From Chloroflexota bacterium (GTDB lineage Bacteria > Chloroflexota > Limnocylindria > P2-11E), in the NCBI GenBank assembly GCA_027310565.1, contig DAIDAP010000037.1, positions 62,001-126,000 of the forward strand: a stretch of 64,000 nt of DNA. The letters run 5' to 3'. A program made the position numbers and the translations under genes. The notes below the pieces were generated by a model. That model saw only the letters and a list, made by a program, of their open reading frames with translations, did not search any database and was not told where the DNA came from. Shown in pieces: positions 9,200 through 17,365 of the stretch (positions are counted from its first letter, which is position 1; every line of letters starts with the position of its first letter).

Positions 9200-10132
9200 T
9201 CAGCGTGCGAGCGCGAGCGTGCGGGCGGCCGTCCAGGCGCACTCGTCCCATCGCCCGCGCGCCGCCTGATGGTCCATGTGCACGATGCCGATGTGCAGCT
9301 CGTAGCAGAGCAGGCGCCCGGCGAGCGCCGGGACCGCGAGGCCGATCCGCTCGTGGTGACGCAGGATCTCGCCGCGGACGTCCATCCCGCCCCACCTCCC
9401 GTACCACGGCCACCAAAACGCGAGCAGCGCCGCGTCGTAGAGGAAGTCTCCGAAGATCGACGCGCCCCAGTCGAGCAGCACGACGCCGTCCTCGTCGGCG
9501 AGGACGTTGCGGTTGAGGAGGTCGTTGTGCACCGCGTACCGCCGCTCGGGGCACGACCCGACGAGCGCTTCCATGCGTCGCAGGCTGACGTCGAACGCGT
9601 CGACGCCGATGGGCGTCCGCGCGAGCAGACGGCGACGGGCCGCCATCTCGTCGCCGCGCGCCGAGCCGCGTCCCAGCAGCGCGTCGCGCCAGGACGGGTA
9701 CTCGCCCGTCCCGCCCGCGTGCCAGAGCCCGAAGCCGGTCGTCCCGGAGACGTCGGCCTCCCGCAGCGCGTCCAGCGTCCGCAGCAGCGCGGGGAGCGCG
9801 CGCCGCATGCCGGCCTCGTCGAGGTCGTCGAGGGGTCGCCCGCGCACGCGCTCGGAGATGCCGTACGCGCCGCCGTCGGCCAGATCGCCGATCTCGAGCA
9901 TCGCCGGCGTGCGCAGGTGCGGCGCGGCCCAGCGCGCCGCGAACGCGTCCTTCGCGAGGTCGTCGCGCCGCTCGTGGAAGCGGACCACGAGCTCGCGGCC
10001 GGAGGCGCGGAAGGCGAACGCCGACGACCACTCGCCGCCGGAGAGCGGCTCGACCGCCCCGGCGTCGTACCCGAGCCGGCGCAGATGCGCGAGCGCGGCA
10101 TCGGGGCCGACCCTGGGCGCCGGCCGCGTCAC
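9200..10132 (-). CDS. APH-family phosphotransferase
   Basis: Aminoglycoside phosphotransferase/choline-kinase-fold protein, 310 aa. The Brenner motif HNDLLNRNVL supplies catalytic Asp and metal-binding Asn, followed by LLDWGASIFGD (the DxG-like metal site). The N-lobe has a nucleotide-binding stretch GGEWSSAFAF and VVRFHE. Substrate is unknown; the family phosphorylates small-molecule hydroxyls or acts as a protein kinase, and nothing here proves drug resistance. The start is the GTG at 10132, which overlaps the stop of the NADH dehydrogenase gene as GTGA, so translation is coupled. Confidence 0.85.
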   Translation of the reverse strand: MTRPAPRVGPDAALAHLRRLGYDAGAVEPLSGGEWSSAFAFRASGRELVVRFHERRDDLAKDAFAARWAAPHLRTPAMLEIGDLADGGAYGISERVRGRPLDDLDEAGMRRALPALLRTLDALREADVSGTTGFGLWHAGGTGEYPSWRDALLGRGSARGDEMAARRRLLARTPIGVDAFDVSLRRMEALVGSCPERRYAVHNDLLNRNVLADEDGVVLLDWGASIFGDFLYDAALLAFWWPWYGRWGGMDVRGEILRHHERIGLAVPALAGRLLCYELHIGIVHMDHQAARGRWDECAWTAARTLALAR

Positions 10133-11379
10133 TGGATGTCCGTGACGATCCGGCGCGACAGGTAGGACAGCAGCCACTCGAACAGCAGCGTGCCGCGGTT
10201 GCGCACGCCGACGAGCTGCGTGAGGTAGTTCGCGCGCCAGACCGTCCACGCGAAGACGCCGCCGACGACGACGTCCCCGAACCGAGCGAACTCCGCGCCC
10301 GCGCTGGTGCGGCCGAGCGCGATGAGGTCGCCCTTGCGGTGATAGCGGAACGTCTCGACGCCCTCGCCACGCACGAGGTGCGCGAGGTTGCGGGCGGCGG
10401 CGGGCGCCTGGAGCACCGCGACCTGCGCGAGCTGTGGGAGCGGCCTGCCCTCCTGCATGAAGGCCGCGGCATCGCCGAACGACAGCACGTCGTCCCGCCC
10501 CGCGACGCGGAAGGCGCCGTCCACGAGGAGCCGTCCGTCCTCGGCCTTCGGCACGTCGAGCGCGGCGACGATCGGATCGGGGCGCACGCCGCCGGCCCAC
10601 ACGACGGTGCGCGCGGCGGCGGTCGTCCCCGCCTTCGTGCGGACCGCGTCCGGCCCCACCTCGGAGACGAACGTGCCCAGGAGCACGTTGACCCGGAGCG
10701 CCGCCATGCGCCGCGCCGCGATGGCCGAGAGGCGCCGGTCCATCGTCGGCAGGACGCGGTCGGCGCCGTCGATCACCGTGATCGACGGGTCGCGCCGCAT
10801 GTCGATCGACGGGTAGATCGCGCGCAGCGTGTGATCCATGAGGTCGCGCATCGACGCCGCGAGCTCGATGCCCACCGGACCCGCGCCCACGATCACGAAG
10901 GACAGGAGGTCCCGCCGGCGCGCCCGGTCCGGCTCGGTCGCGGCACGCTCGAAGGTCGAGAGGATGCGGTGGCGCAGCGCGCGCCCGTCCGAGAGCCACT
11001 TCACCTGGAGCGCGTGCTCGGCGACGCCGGGGATGCCGCGGTCGTTGGGGACCGCGCCGGGGACGACGACGACGTGGTCGTAGGGCAGGTCCCCCGCGCT
11101 CGTGCGGACGAGTCGCGCGGCGACGTCGACGCCCGTCACCTCGGCGCGCACGAACCGGTGGCCGGCCCGCGCCAGCGGCACGCGCAGCGGGTACGCGATC
11201 GCGTGCGGCGGCAGCTCGCCCGTCGCGACCTGGTAGAGCAGCGGTGTGAACAGGTGGAAGTTGTTGCGGTCGACCAGGGTCAGGTCGACCTCGCCGGGGC
11301 GCAGCAGCCCCTCGAGCCGGCGGACGAGATGGAGGCCGGCGAACCCGCCCCCGACGACGACGACACGCCTCGCGGTCAC
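10129..11379 (-). CDS. ndh: Type II NADH dehydrogenase (NDH-2-like FAD oxidoreductase)
   Basis: Single-subunit FAD enzyme passing electrons from NADH to quinone without proton pumping, 416 aa. It has an FAD Rossmann motif VVVGGGFAGLHL at the N-terminus, a second NADH Rossmann motif VGAGPVGIELAASM near the middle, and the FAD-closing GDAAAF. The C-terminal part (about 370-416) is amphipathic, as expected for monotopic attachment to the membrane. It starts with GTG overlapping the TPR-gene stop (GTGA) and ends overlapping the next start (GTGA). It provides a non-pumping NADH oxidation route, relevant to the unusual nuo genes elsewhere in the window. Confidence 0.9.
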   Translation of the reverse strand: MTARRVVVVGGGFAGLHLVRRLEGLLRPGEVDLTLVDRNNFHLFTPLLYQVATGELPPHAIAYPLRVPLARAGHRFVRAEVTGVDVAARLVRTSAGDLPYDHVVVVPGAVPNDRGIPGVAEHALQVKWLSDGRALRHRILSTFERAATEPDRARRRDLLSFVIVGAGPVGIELAASMRDLMDHTLRAIYPSIDMRRDPSITVIDGADRVLPTMDRRLSAIAARRMAALRVNVLLGTFVSEVGPDAVRTKAGTTAAARTVVWAGGVRPDPIVAALDVPKAEDGRLLVDGAFRVAGRDDVLSFGDAAAFMQEGRPLPQLAQVAVLQAPAAARNLAHLVRGEGVETFRYHRKGDLIALGRTSAGAEFARFGDVVVGGVFAWTVWRANYLTQLVGVRNRGTLLFEWLLSYLSRRIVTDIQ

Positions 11380-13139
11380 GCCCGTTCTCCCTTGCGCGCT
11401 GTCTCGGCGCGGTCCAGCTCGGCGAGGTAGGCGCGCGTGATCGGGTCGTTCGCGTCGAGGCGCGACGCGCGCTCGAGCCGCTGCCGCGCCGTCACGAGGT
11501 TCCCGGCGCGCAGGTGCGCGAAGCCCGCGTCCGCGAGGTACCCGGCGTCGCCGGGACGCAGCGCGGCGGCGTGCTCGAGGACGCGCAGCGCCGCGGCGCT
11601 CTCGTCGCTCGACAGCAGCGCCACGCCCAGCTCGTGGAGCGCGTCGGGCTGGTCGGGCCAGAGCCCGAGCGCGCGGCGGAACGCCGCGAGCGCGGCGCCC
11701 GTGTCGCCGCGCTGACGCGCGACCAGGCCCAGGCCGAAGTGCGCTTCCCAGAGGTCGGGCTCGGCCGCGAGCGCGCGCGCGAAGGCGTCGTGGGCCTCGT
11801 CCAGCGCGCGCGCGTCACCGTCGACGGCGAGCCGCCCGGCGCGCTCGAGCTCGCGCTCGTGCTCCGGCTCGCGCAGCCCGAAGCGAAGACGGCGCGCCTG
11901 GCCCGCGACCTCGCCGGTACGCTCGTCCGCGAGGAGCGCCTCGAGCTCGCGGAGCGCTCCCTCGCGGTCGCCCGCCGCGAGCCGCACGCGCGCGAGGCTC
12001 AGCCGCACGGCGCCCGGTCCACCCGCGGCGAGGGCCGCCTCGTAGCGCGTGGCGGCCTCCGCGAGGTCGCCGCGCGCGTGGAGGGCCGCGCCATACGAGG
12101 CGTGCAGCTCCCAGCTCGACGTCCCGGCGGCCTCGGCGCGCGCGAACGCCTCGCGGGCGGATGCGAGGTCGCCGCGCTGGAAGGAGATGATCGCGAGGAG
12201 CTCCTGGGCCGCGCCGTACGCCGGGCTCGTCGCGGCGACGCGGCGGAGGTGGGCGAGGGCGGGCGCCGGCGCTCCGGCGTTCGCGTAGAGCTCGGCGAGC
12301 CGTACGACGTCCTCGTCGGGGAGCGCGTGCAGCGAGCGCGCGTGCTCGAAGGCGACGATCGCGCCGTTCGGATCGCCGGCCTGCGCGCGCACGCGCCCGA
12401 GGACGTAGTGCGCCCGCCAGGAGCGCGGCCTGAGCGTGGCGAGCTCCTCGAGCGCGCGCAGCTCGTGCACGGGGTCACGGCGCTCGAGGCCGCCGGCCGC
12501 GAGGACGAGCAGGCGCTCCTCCGGGAGTGCCGCCTCGGCGTCGGCGCGCACCGCCGCCAGGTAGCGCTCGAGCGCCTCGGCGCGCTCGTCCGCGGCGCGG
12601 GTGCGGTCGCCGCGCTCGAGGAGCGTCGCGTTCACCTCGTGCTCCATCGCCTCCAGGAGCGCGACGTACGCCTCCTCGTTCGCGACGGCGGGCACCAGGT
12701 CCTCTCGGCGGCCGCGCGCGCCGGTCGTCTCGGCCAGCCACTCGCCGAGGTCGTGCTCGAGGTGCGGCAGACGGCCGGCCGCGGCCGTGAACGTCCGCCG
12801 CGCCAGGACGGTGCGGGCCGCCACGTCGACGAGCGTCGCGTCGAGCGAACGCTCGCCCCCGGCGTGCCGGAGCGTCCCCACCAGGGCGTGCGTGGCCCCC
12901 AGCGACGCTCCGTACCGCGCCGCGAGGTCGGGCGGCGGCGCGGAGCCGAAGATCAGGTGGCCGGTGGCGTCGCTCCCCTCGGGCACGGTGACGAGGAAGA
13001 CCGGCCGGAGCTCGATGGCCTCGTCGTCCGGAAGACGCTCCACGAGCCGGCGTGCGAGCTGGCGGGCGATGGCGCCGTCGCGCGTGTCGCCGCCGGGCGC
13101 CGCGAACGGAACGACCGCGACGACCGGGCGGGTGCGCAC
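11376..13139 (-). CDS. TPR-repeat protein with TolB/FlgO-like N-terminus
   Basis: Protein of 587 aa. Residues 1-130 (VVAVVPFAAPGG, then FGSAPPPDLAARYGASLGATHALVGTL) resemble the nucleotide-cyclase/TolB-N-like domain that often precedes TPRs. The rest is helical TPR repeats, for example a WELHASYGAALHARGDLAEA repeat and a WEAHFGLGLVARQRGDTGAA repeat. No signal peptide or membrane helix is visible. It is probably a protein-interaction scaffold; the partner is unknown. GTG start, four bases after the tyrS stop. Confidence 0.8.
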   Translation of the reverse strand: MRTRPVVAVVPFAAPGGDTRDGAIARQLARRLVERLPDDEAIELRPVFLVTVPEGSDATGHLIFGSAPPPDLAARYGASLGATHALVGTLRHAGGERSLDATLVDVAARTVLARRTFTAAAGRLPHLEHDLGEWLAETTGARGRREDLVPAVANEEAYVALLEAMEHEVNATLLERGDRTRAADERAEALERYLAAVRADAEAALPEERLLVLAAGGLERRDPVHELRALEELATLRPRSWRAHYVLGRVRAQAGDPNGAIVAFEHARSLHALPDEDVVRLAELYANAGAPAPALAHLRRVAATSPAYGAAQELLAIISFQRGDLASAREAFARAEAAGTSSWELHASYGAALHARGDLAEAATRYEAALAAGGPGAVRLSLARVRLAAGDREGALRELEALLADERTGEVAGQARRLRFGLREPEHERELERAGRLAVDGDARALDEAHDAFARALAAEPDLWEAHFGLGLVARQRGDTGAALAAFRRALGLWPDQPDALHELGVALLSSDESAAALRVLEHAAALRPGDAGYLADAGFAHLRAGNLVTARQRLERASRLDANDPITRAYLAELDRAETARKGERA

Positions 13140-13143
13140 CCGG

Positions 13144-14397
13144 TTAGCGGAAGCGGACGCGGGTGTACTTGCGCTTCCCGACCTTCACCACGTGCTCGCC
13201 CTCCGCGGGCACGGTCGAGCCGAGGTTGACGCGAGAGCCGTCCACGCTCACGCCACCCTGCTCGACGAGCTGACGCGCCTGCGTGCGGCTCTTCGCGATC
13301 TCGGTCCTGACGAGGAGGTCGACGATCGGGATCTCACGCTCGCCGTCGGCCTCGAGGTCCGCCGCGCCCATGTCCTCGGGCGCCTGGCCCTGCTGGAACT
13401 GCCGCGCGAACGCGGCCCTCGCCTCGTCCGCCGCGGCCGGCGAGTGCAGCTCGCTCGTGATCTGCCACGCGAGCCGCTCCTTGGCCTCCTTCGCCGGCAG
13501 CTCCCTCTTCGCCAGGGCCGCGTCGATCGCCTTCACCTCGGCCCACGGGAGGTCGGTCGCCCACTCGAAGTAATGCGGCATGAGCTCGTCGTCGATCGAC
13601 ATGACCTTGCCGAACACGTCGTTCGCCGGGTCGGTCAGCCAGATGCCGGTCCTCGGCTTCGATTTGCTCATCTTCTCCCCGTCGAGCCCCTCGAGGAGCG
13701 GCACGATGAAGACCTGTTGCGGGCGCTGGCCGAGCTGCGCCTGCAGCTCGCGTCCGGCGAGGATGTTGAAGAGCTGGTCGGTGCCGCCCATCTCGATGTC
13801 GGCCTCGATCGCGACCGAGTCGTACGCCTGGAGCAGCGGGTAGAGCAGGTCCTTGATCGGGATGGGCGTCTTCTTCTCCATCCGCTTCCGGAACTCCTCG
13901 CGCGCGAGCATCTGCTGCGCGGTGAAGCGTCCGGCCAGCTCGATCACGTCGCGCAGCCCGAACTTCCCGTACCACTCCGACTGGAACACGACGCGGCTCT
14001 GCTCGCGCGGGACCACCTTGTGGAACTGCTCGAGATAGGTCTCCGCGTTCTCCAGGACCTGCTCGTGGGACATCGTCGGCCGCGTCTCGTCCTTGTCGGT
14101 CGGGTCGCCGATCTGCGTCGTCCAGTCGCCGACGATGAGGACGATCTCGTGGCCCCAGCGGGCGAGCGTGCGGAGCTTCCGCAGGCCGACGGCGTGACCG
14201 ATGTGGAGGTTCGGACGCGTCGGGTCGAAGCCCTGCTTGACGCGGAGCCGGCGCTCGCCCGACCCGAGGAGGGCGGCGAGCTCCTCGCGGACGATCACCT
14301 CGGCGACCGCGCGCGTCAGGAACTCGTCGAGCTCGGCGCGCGATGGGACGGCGGGCACGAGGAGAGGATAGGAGTCCGGCGGGGCGGCGGTTAGCAT
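13144..14397 (-). CDS. tyrS: Tyrosyl-tRNA synthetase
   Basis: Class I aminoacyl-tRNA synthetase charging tRNA-Tyr, 417 aa. It has GFDPTRPNLHIGH (HIGH at 65-68), a tyrosine-specific active site with GGTDQLFN, and KMSKS near 240-244. The C-terminal S4 RNA-binding domain runs from about 345 (IVDLLVRTEIAKSRTQARQL) to the end. It belongs to the TyrZ-like bacterial group by its VKQGFDPT start of the core. The ATG at 14397 gives a 14-residue non-conserved leader; an in-frame GTG (VPAVPSRAELDEF) is an alternative. No T-box leader is apparent, unlike pheS and thrS. It heads a five-gene operon. Confidence 0.95.
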   Translation of the reverse strand: MLTAAPPDSYPLLVPAVPSRAELDEFLTRAVAEVIVREELAALLGSGERRLRVKQGFDPTRPNLHIGHAVGLRKLRTLARWGHEIVLIVGDWTTQIGDPTDKDETRPTMSHEQVLENAETYLEQFHKVVPREQSRVVFQSEWYGKFGLRDVIELAGRFTAQQMLAREEFRKRMEKKTPIPIKDLLYPLLQAYDSVAIEADIEMGGTDQLFNILAGRELQAQLGQRPQQVFIVPLLEGLDGEKMSKSKPRTGIWLTDPANDVFGKVMSIDDELMPHYFEWATDLPWAEVKAIDAALAKRELPAKEAKERLAWQITSELHSPAAADEARAAFARQFQQGQAPEDMGAADLEADGEREIPIVDLLVRTEIAKSRTQARQLVEQGGVSVDGSRVNLGSTVPAEGEHVVKVGKRKYTRVRFR

Positions 14398-14643
14398 TGA
14401 GGCATCGCGCGCTCACGGACCACACGCGATCACGCGCTGCGACGGGGCTCGTATCGGCTGCGACGCCGGAACGGGGGCGGCGTCAAGGCTCGCCTGGCCA
14501 TCATCCCGTCGCTCCTCGCCGCGTTCCTGTTCGCCGCCGTCGCCCTGGCGAGCGTCGGCGCCGTCGCGGCGTTCGCCTTCTTCGCGAGCGACCTTCCCGC
14601 ACCGGAGGAGCTCGCCAAGGACCCGCTCGCGCTCCCCACCAAG

Positions 14644-16866
14644 GTGTACGACCGGACCGGCCAGACGCTGCTCTACCAGTTCGAGACCGAGCGGCGGGAG
14701 ATCGTCACGCTCGACCAGGTCCCCCAGCAGGTCATCGACGCCACGCTCGCCGCCGAGGACAAGACGTTCTGGACCAACCCGGGCGTGGACGTCCTGAGCA
14801 TCGCGCGTGCCGTCCGCGACGATCTCCTGAACCGCGACGTCGTCAGCGGCGCGTCAACGATCACGCAGCAGCTCGTGAAGCGGCGGATCGTCGGGGACGA
14901 GGTCAGCATCCAGCGCAAGATCAAGGAGGCGATCCTGGCGATCGAGGTGACGCGCACCTACTCGAAGCAGCAGATCCTCGAGCTGTACTTCAACCAGATC
15001 TACTACGGGAACCAGGCCTACGGCATCAAGGCGGCGGCCCAGGCCTACTTCGGCAAGGACCTCTCGCAGCTCACGCTCGGGCAGTCCGCGCTCCTGGCGG
15101 GCCTGCCGCAGTCGCCGTCGAGCCTCGACCCCTCCCAGCCCGAGAGCCTCCAGGCCGCCACCGCACGCCGCTCGTACGTCCTCGGGCAGATGGTCGAGAT
15201 GGGCACCATCACCGAGGACCAGGCGGCCGCCGCCGACGTCGAGCCCATCAAGGTGGCCGGCGTGCAGATCACCCAGATCACCGCGCCGCACTTCGTGTTC
15301 CAGGTGCGCAACCAGCTCCAGGAGCTCCTCGGCGGCGACCAGGGCGCCGTCATGACCGGCGGCTACAAGGTCATCACGACGCTCGACCTCACCAAGCAGC
15401 AGATCGCCGAGCGCCAGGTCCGGACCTGGGTCGACAAGCTCAAGGACCGCAACGTGTGGAACGCCGCGCTCGTCTCGATCGACCCGCGCAGCGGCGAGGT
15501 GCTGTCGTACGTCGGCTCGGTCGACTACTACAACCGCGACGATCCGCGCGTGCAGGGCCAGTTCGACGACGCCGGCATCGGCCTCCGCCAGCCCGGCTCG
15601 GCCTTCAAGGTGTTCAACTACGTCACCGCGCTGAAGAACGGCGCGACGCCCGCGACCGTCGTGGTGGACGCCCGCACAGACTTCACCGGCAAGGCCGACC
15701 CCAAGAACATGAACAAGAACACCTGCGGCTATTGCCCGGAGAACGCCGACCAGCAGTACCACGGGCCGGTGACGATGCGGCAGGCCCTGCGGGAGTCGCG
15801 CAACGTCCCCGCGGTCAAGTTCCTCTCGCAGTACAGCGGCATCGAGGCGACGATCCAGACCGCCAAGGACATGGGGATCACCACGCCGATCGACCCGGCG
15901 CAGGTGGGCCTCTCGCTCACGCTCGGCTCGAAGGAGGTCAAGCTCGTCGACATGACGAGCGCGTACGGCGTCCTCGCGAACATGGGCGTGCGCGTCGCCC
16001 CGACGTACATCCTGAGCGTCGAGGACGCCCGCGGGAACGTCGTATGGGAGCACAAGGACTACGAGCAGAAGCGCGTGCTCGACCAGGGCATCGCGTGGCT
16101 GATGACCGACATCCTCAAGGACATGACCGATCCCGCGAAGAGCTTCATCTTCGGATCGTGGACGACCATCGGCCGCCCCGCGGCGCTCAAGACAGGGACA
16201 ACCGACAACTTCAAGGACGTGTACGCCGTCGGGTACGTCCCGACGCTCGTCACCGGCGTGTGGATGGGCAACAACAACGGCGAGCCGATGTCCTCGGTCG
16301 ACTTCTCGAGCGCCATGGGCCCCGGCCAGCTCTGGCAGGCCTACATGAAGGAGGCCCTCGCGGACACGCCGAAGTCCGACTGGCCGCGTCCGGACAACAT
16401 CGTCACGGCGCGCGTCGTCGTCGCGCCGGGCGCCTACGGCGGCTACGGCTCGGGGCTGGCGCCTTCGGCCCTCTCGCCCTTCTCGATCACCGAGAACTTC
16501 ATCCGCGGCACGCAGCCCACGCAGCCGGACAACTGGTACGTGGAGGGCTGCCCCGCGGCGGACGGGTCGCGCAAGCCGGCGCTCCAGCTGCGGGAGAAGG
16601 CGCCGCCGGAGTGGCAGCGCTACACCGACGCGTGGGTGGCCGGCGCGAACGCCGGCCAGTACTCGTACGGCCGCTACTCATGGAACGTGCTCGGGAGCCA
16701 GCCCTGCCCGAGCCCCAGCCCGAGCCCGAGCCCGTCGCCCAGCGCGTCGGGATCCGGCTCCCCCGCCCCGTCGCCGTCCGGCGGCCCGACGCTGCCGGTG
16801 ACGCCGCCGCCGTCGGGGACGCCGCTCCCCATCCCGACGGTCGCCCCGCCGCCGACGCCGCCGTAG
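14644..16866 (+). CDS. Class A penicillin-binding protein (1A type)
   Basis: Bifunctional peptidoglycan synthase. The GT51 glycosyltransferase domain starts with [14 protein letters not shown] and contains [12 protein letters not shown]. The transpeptidase has GSAFKVFNY (SxxK, near 318), SRNVPAV (SxN) and LKTGTTDN (KTG, near 514). The tail is a Pro/Ser-rich repeat ([10 protein letters not shown]) then more Pro. The first in-frame ATG/GTG/TTG is the GTG at 14644, but the same frame is open upstream to a TGA at 14398-14400. That upstream part encodes a basic stretch and a clear membrane anchor (LAIIPSLLAAFLFAAVALAS, 14494-14553). The real protein therefore almost certainly begins near 14404-14494 at a non-canonical codon, or the sequence carries an error there. 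Confidence 0.93.
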   Translation: MYDRTGQTLLYQFETERREIVTLDQVPQQVIDATLAAEDKTFWTNPGVDVLSIARAVRDDLLNRDVVSGASTITQQLVKRRIVGDEVSIQRKIKEAILAIEVTRTYSKQQILELYFNQIYYGNQAYGIKAAAQAYFGKDLSQLTLGQSALLAGLPQSPSSLDPSQPESLQAATARRSYVLGQMVEMGTITEDQAAAADVEPIKVAGVQITQITAPHFVFQVRNQLQELLGGDQGAVMTGGYKVITTLDLTKQQIAERQVRTWVDKLKDRNVWNAALVSIDPRSGEVLSYVGSVDYYNRDDPRVQGQFDDAGIGLRQPGSAFKVFNYVTALKNGATPATVVVDARTDFTGKADPKNMNKNTCGYCPENADQQYHGPVTMRQALRESRNVPAVKFLSQYSGIEATIQTAKDMGITTPIDPAQVGLSLTLGSKEVKLVDMTSAYGVLANMGVRVAPTYILSVEDARGNVVWEHKDYEQKRVLDQGIAWLMTDILKDMTDPAKSFIFGSWTTIGRPAALKTGTTDNFKDVYAVGYVPTLVTGVWMGNNNGEPMSSVDFSSAMGPGQLWQAYMKEALADTPKSDWPRPDNIVTARVVVAPGAYGGYGSGLAPSALSPFSITENFIRGTQPTQPDNWYVEGCPAADGSRKPALQLREKAPPEWQRYTDAWVAGANAGQYSYGRYSWNVLGSQPCPSPSPSPSPSPSASGSGSPAPSPSGGPTLPVTPPPSGTPLPIPTVAPPPTPP

Positions 16867-16876
16867 ATCGCGTCGA

Positions 16877-17329
16877 GTGAGCGACACGCGCCGCGTGACG
16901 GCCATCGTCGCCTGCGTCGACGGCGTGGGGCACGTGCTGCTCGTCCGCCAGCGCGGCGGTCCCTTCGCCGGCGCGTGGCTGCTCCCCGGCGGCGGCGTCG
17001 ACGACGGCGAGACGCTCGAGGAGGCCCTTCGTCGCGAGATGCGCGAAGAGACGGGGTGCGAGCTCGCCGGCCTGCGCGCGGTCGCCCGCTACGAGGTCGA
17101 CGAGCGCACCGAGGACTTCCGCGCTCTCGTCCACCTCTTCGCCGCGCGTGCTATCGGCGAGCCGCGTCCCGAGGACGGCTCCGCCTTCCGCTGGGCGTCC
17201 CCGCTGGATGCGGGGTTCCACCCCGCCCTGCGGCGCGAGCTCGCCGACGCCGGCCTTCGCTCGGAGGACGACGCGGCGCTCGAGCGCGCGATGCGCGCGA
17301 CGAGCGTCTCCATGCGACGCGTCGGCTGA
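16877..17329 (+). CDS. Nudix hydrolase
   Basis: Protein of 150 aa that would hydrolyse a nucleoside diphosphate linked to another group. The complete Nudix box (GX5EX7REUXEEXGU) spans residues 39-61, starting GGVDDGE and ending REMREETGC, preceded by the WLLPGG strand. The GTG start lies ten bases after the PBP stop, so it is probably co-transcribed. The substrate cannot be told from sequence; the C-terminal [11 protein letters not shown] resembles MutT/ADP-ribose-type members. Confidence 0.88.
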   Translation: MSDTRRVTAIVACVDGVGHVLLVRQRGGPFAGAWLLPGGGVDDGETLEEALRREMREETGCELAGLRAVARYEVDERTEDFRALVHLFAARAIGEPRPEDGSAFRWASPLDAGFHPALRRELADAGLRSEDDAALERAMRATSVSMRRVG

Positions 17330-17365
17330 CGCACGGCGCCACGATGAGCGTGCGCCCGTCTCGCG

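Noticed and set aside
9200..10132. Calling the phosphotransferase an aminoglycoside resistance gene
   Set aside because: The fold is shared by many kinases; operon context (tyrS, NDH-2, peptidase) gives no support for resistance.
16700..16745. Tandem hexamers considered as a CRISPR or intergenic repeat
   Set aside because: They lie inside the PBP frame and encode its PS repeat tail; no spacers exist.
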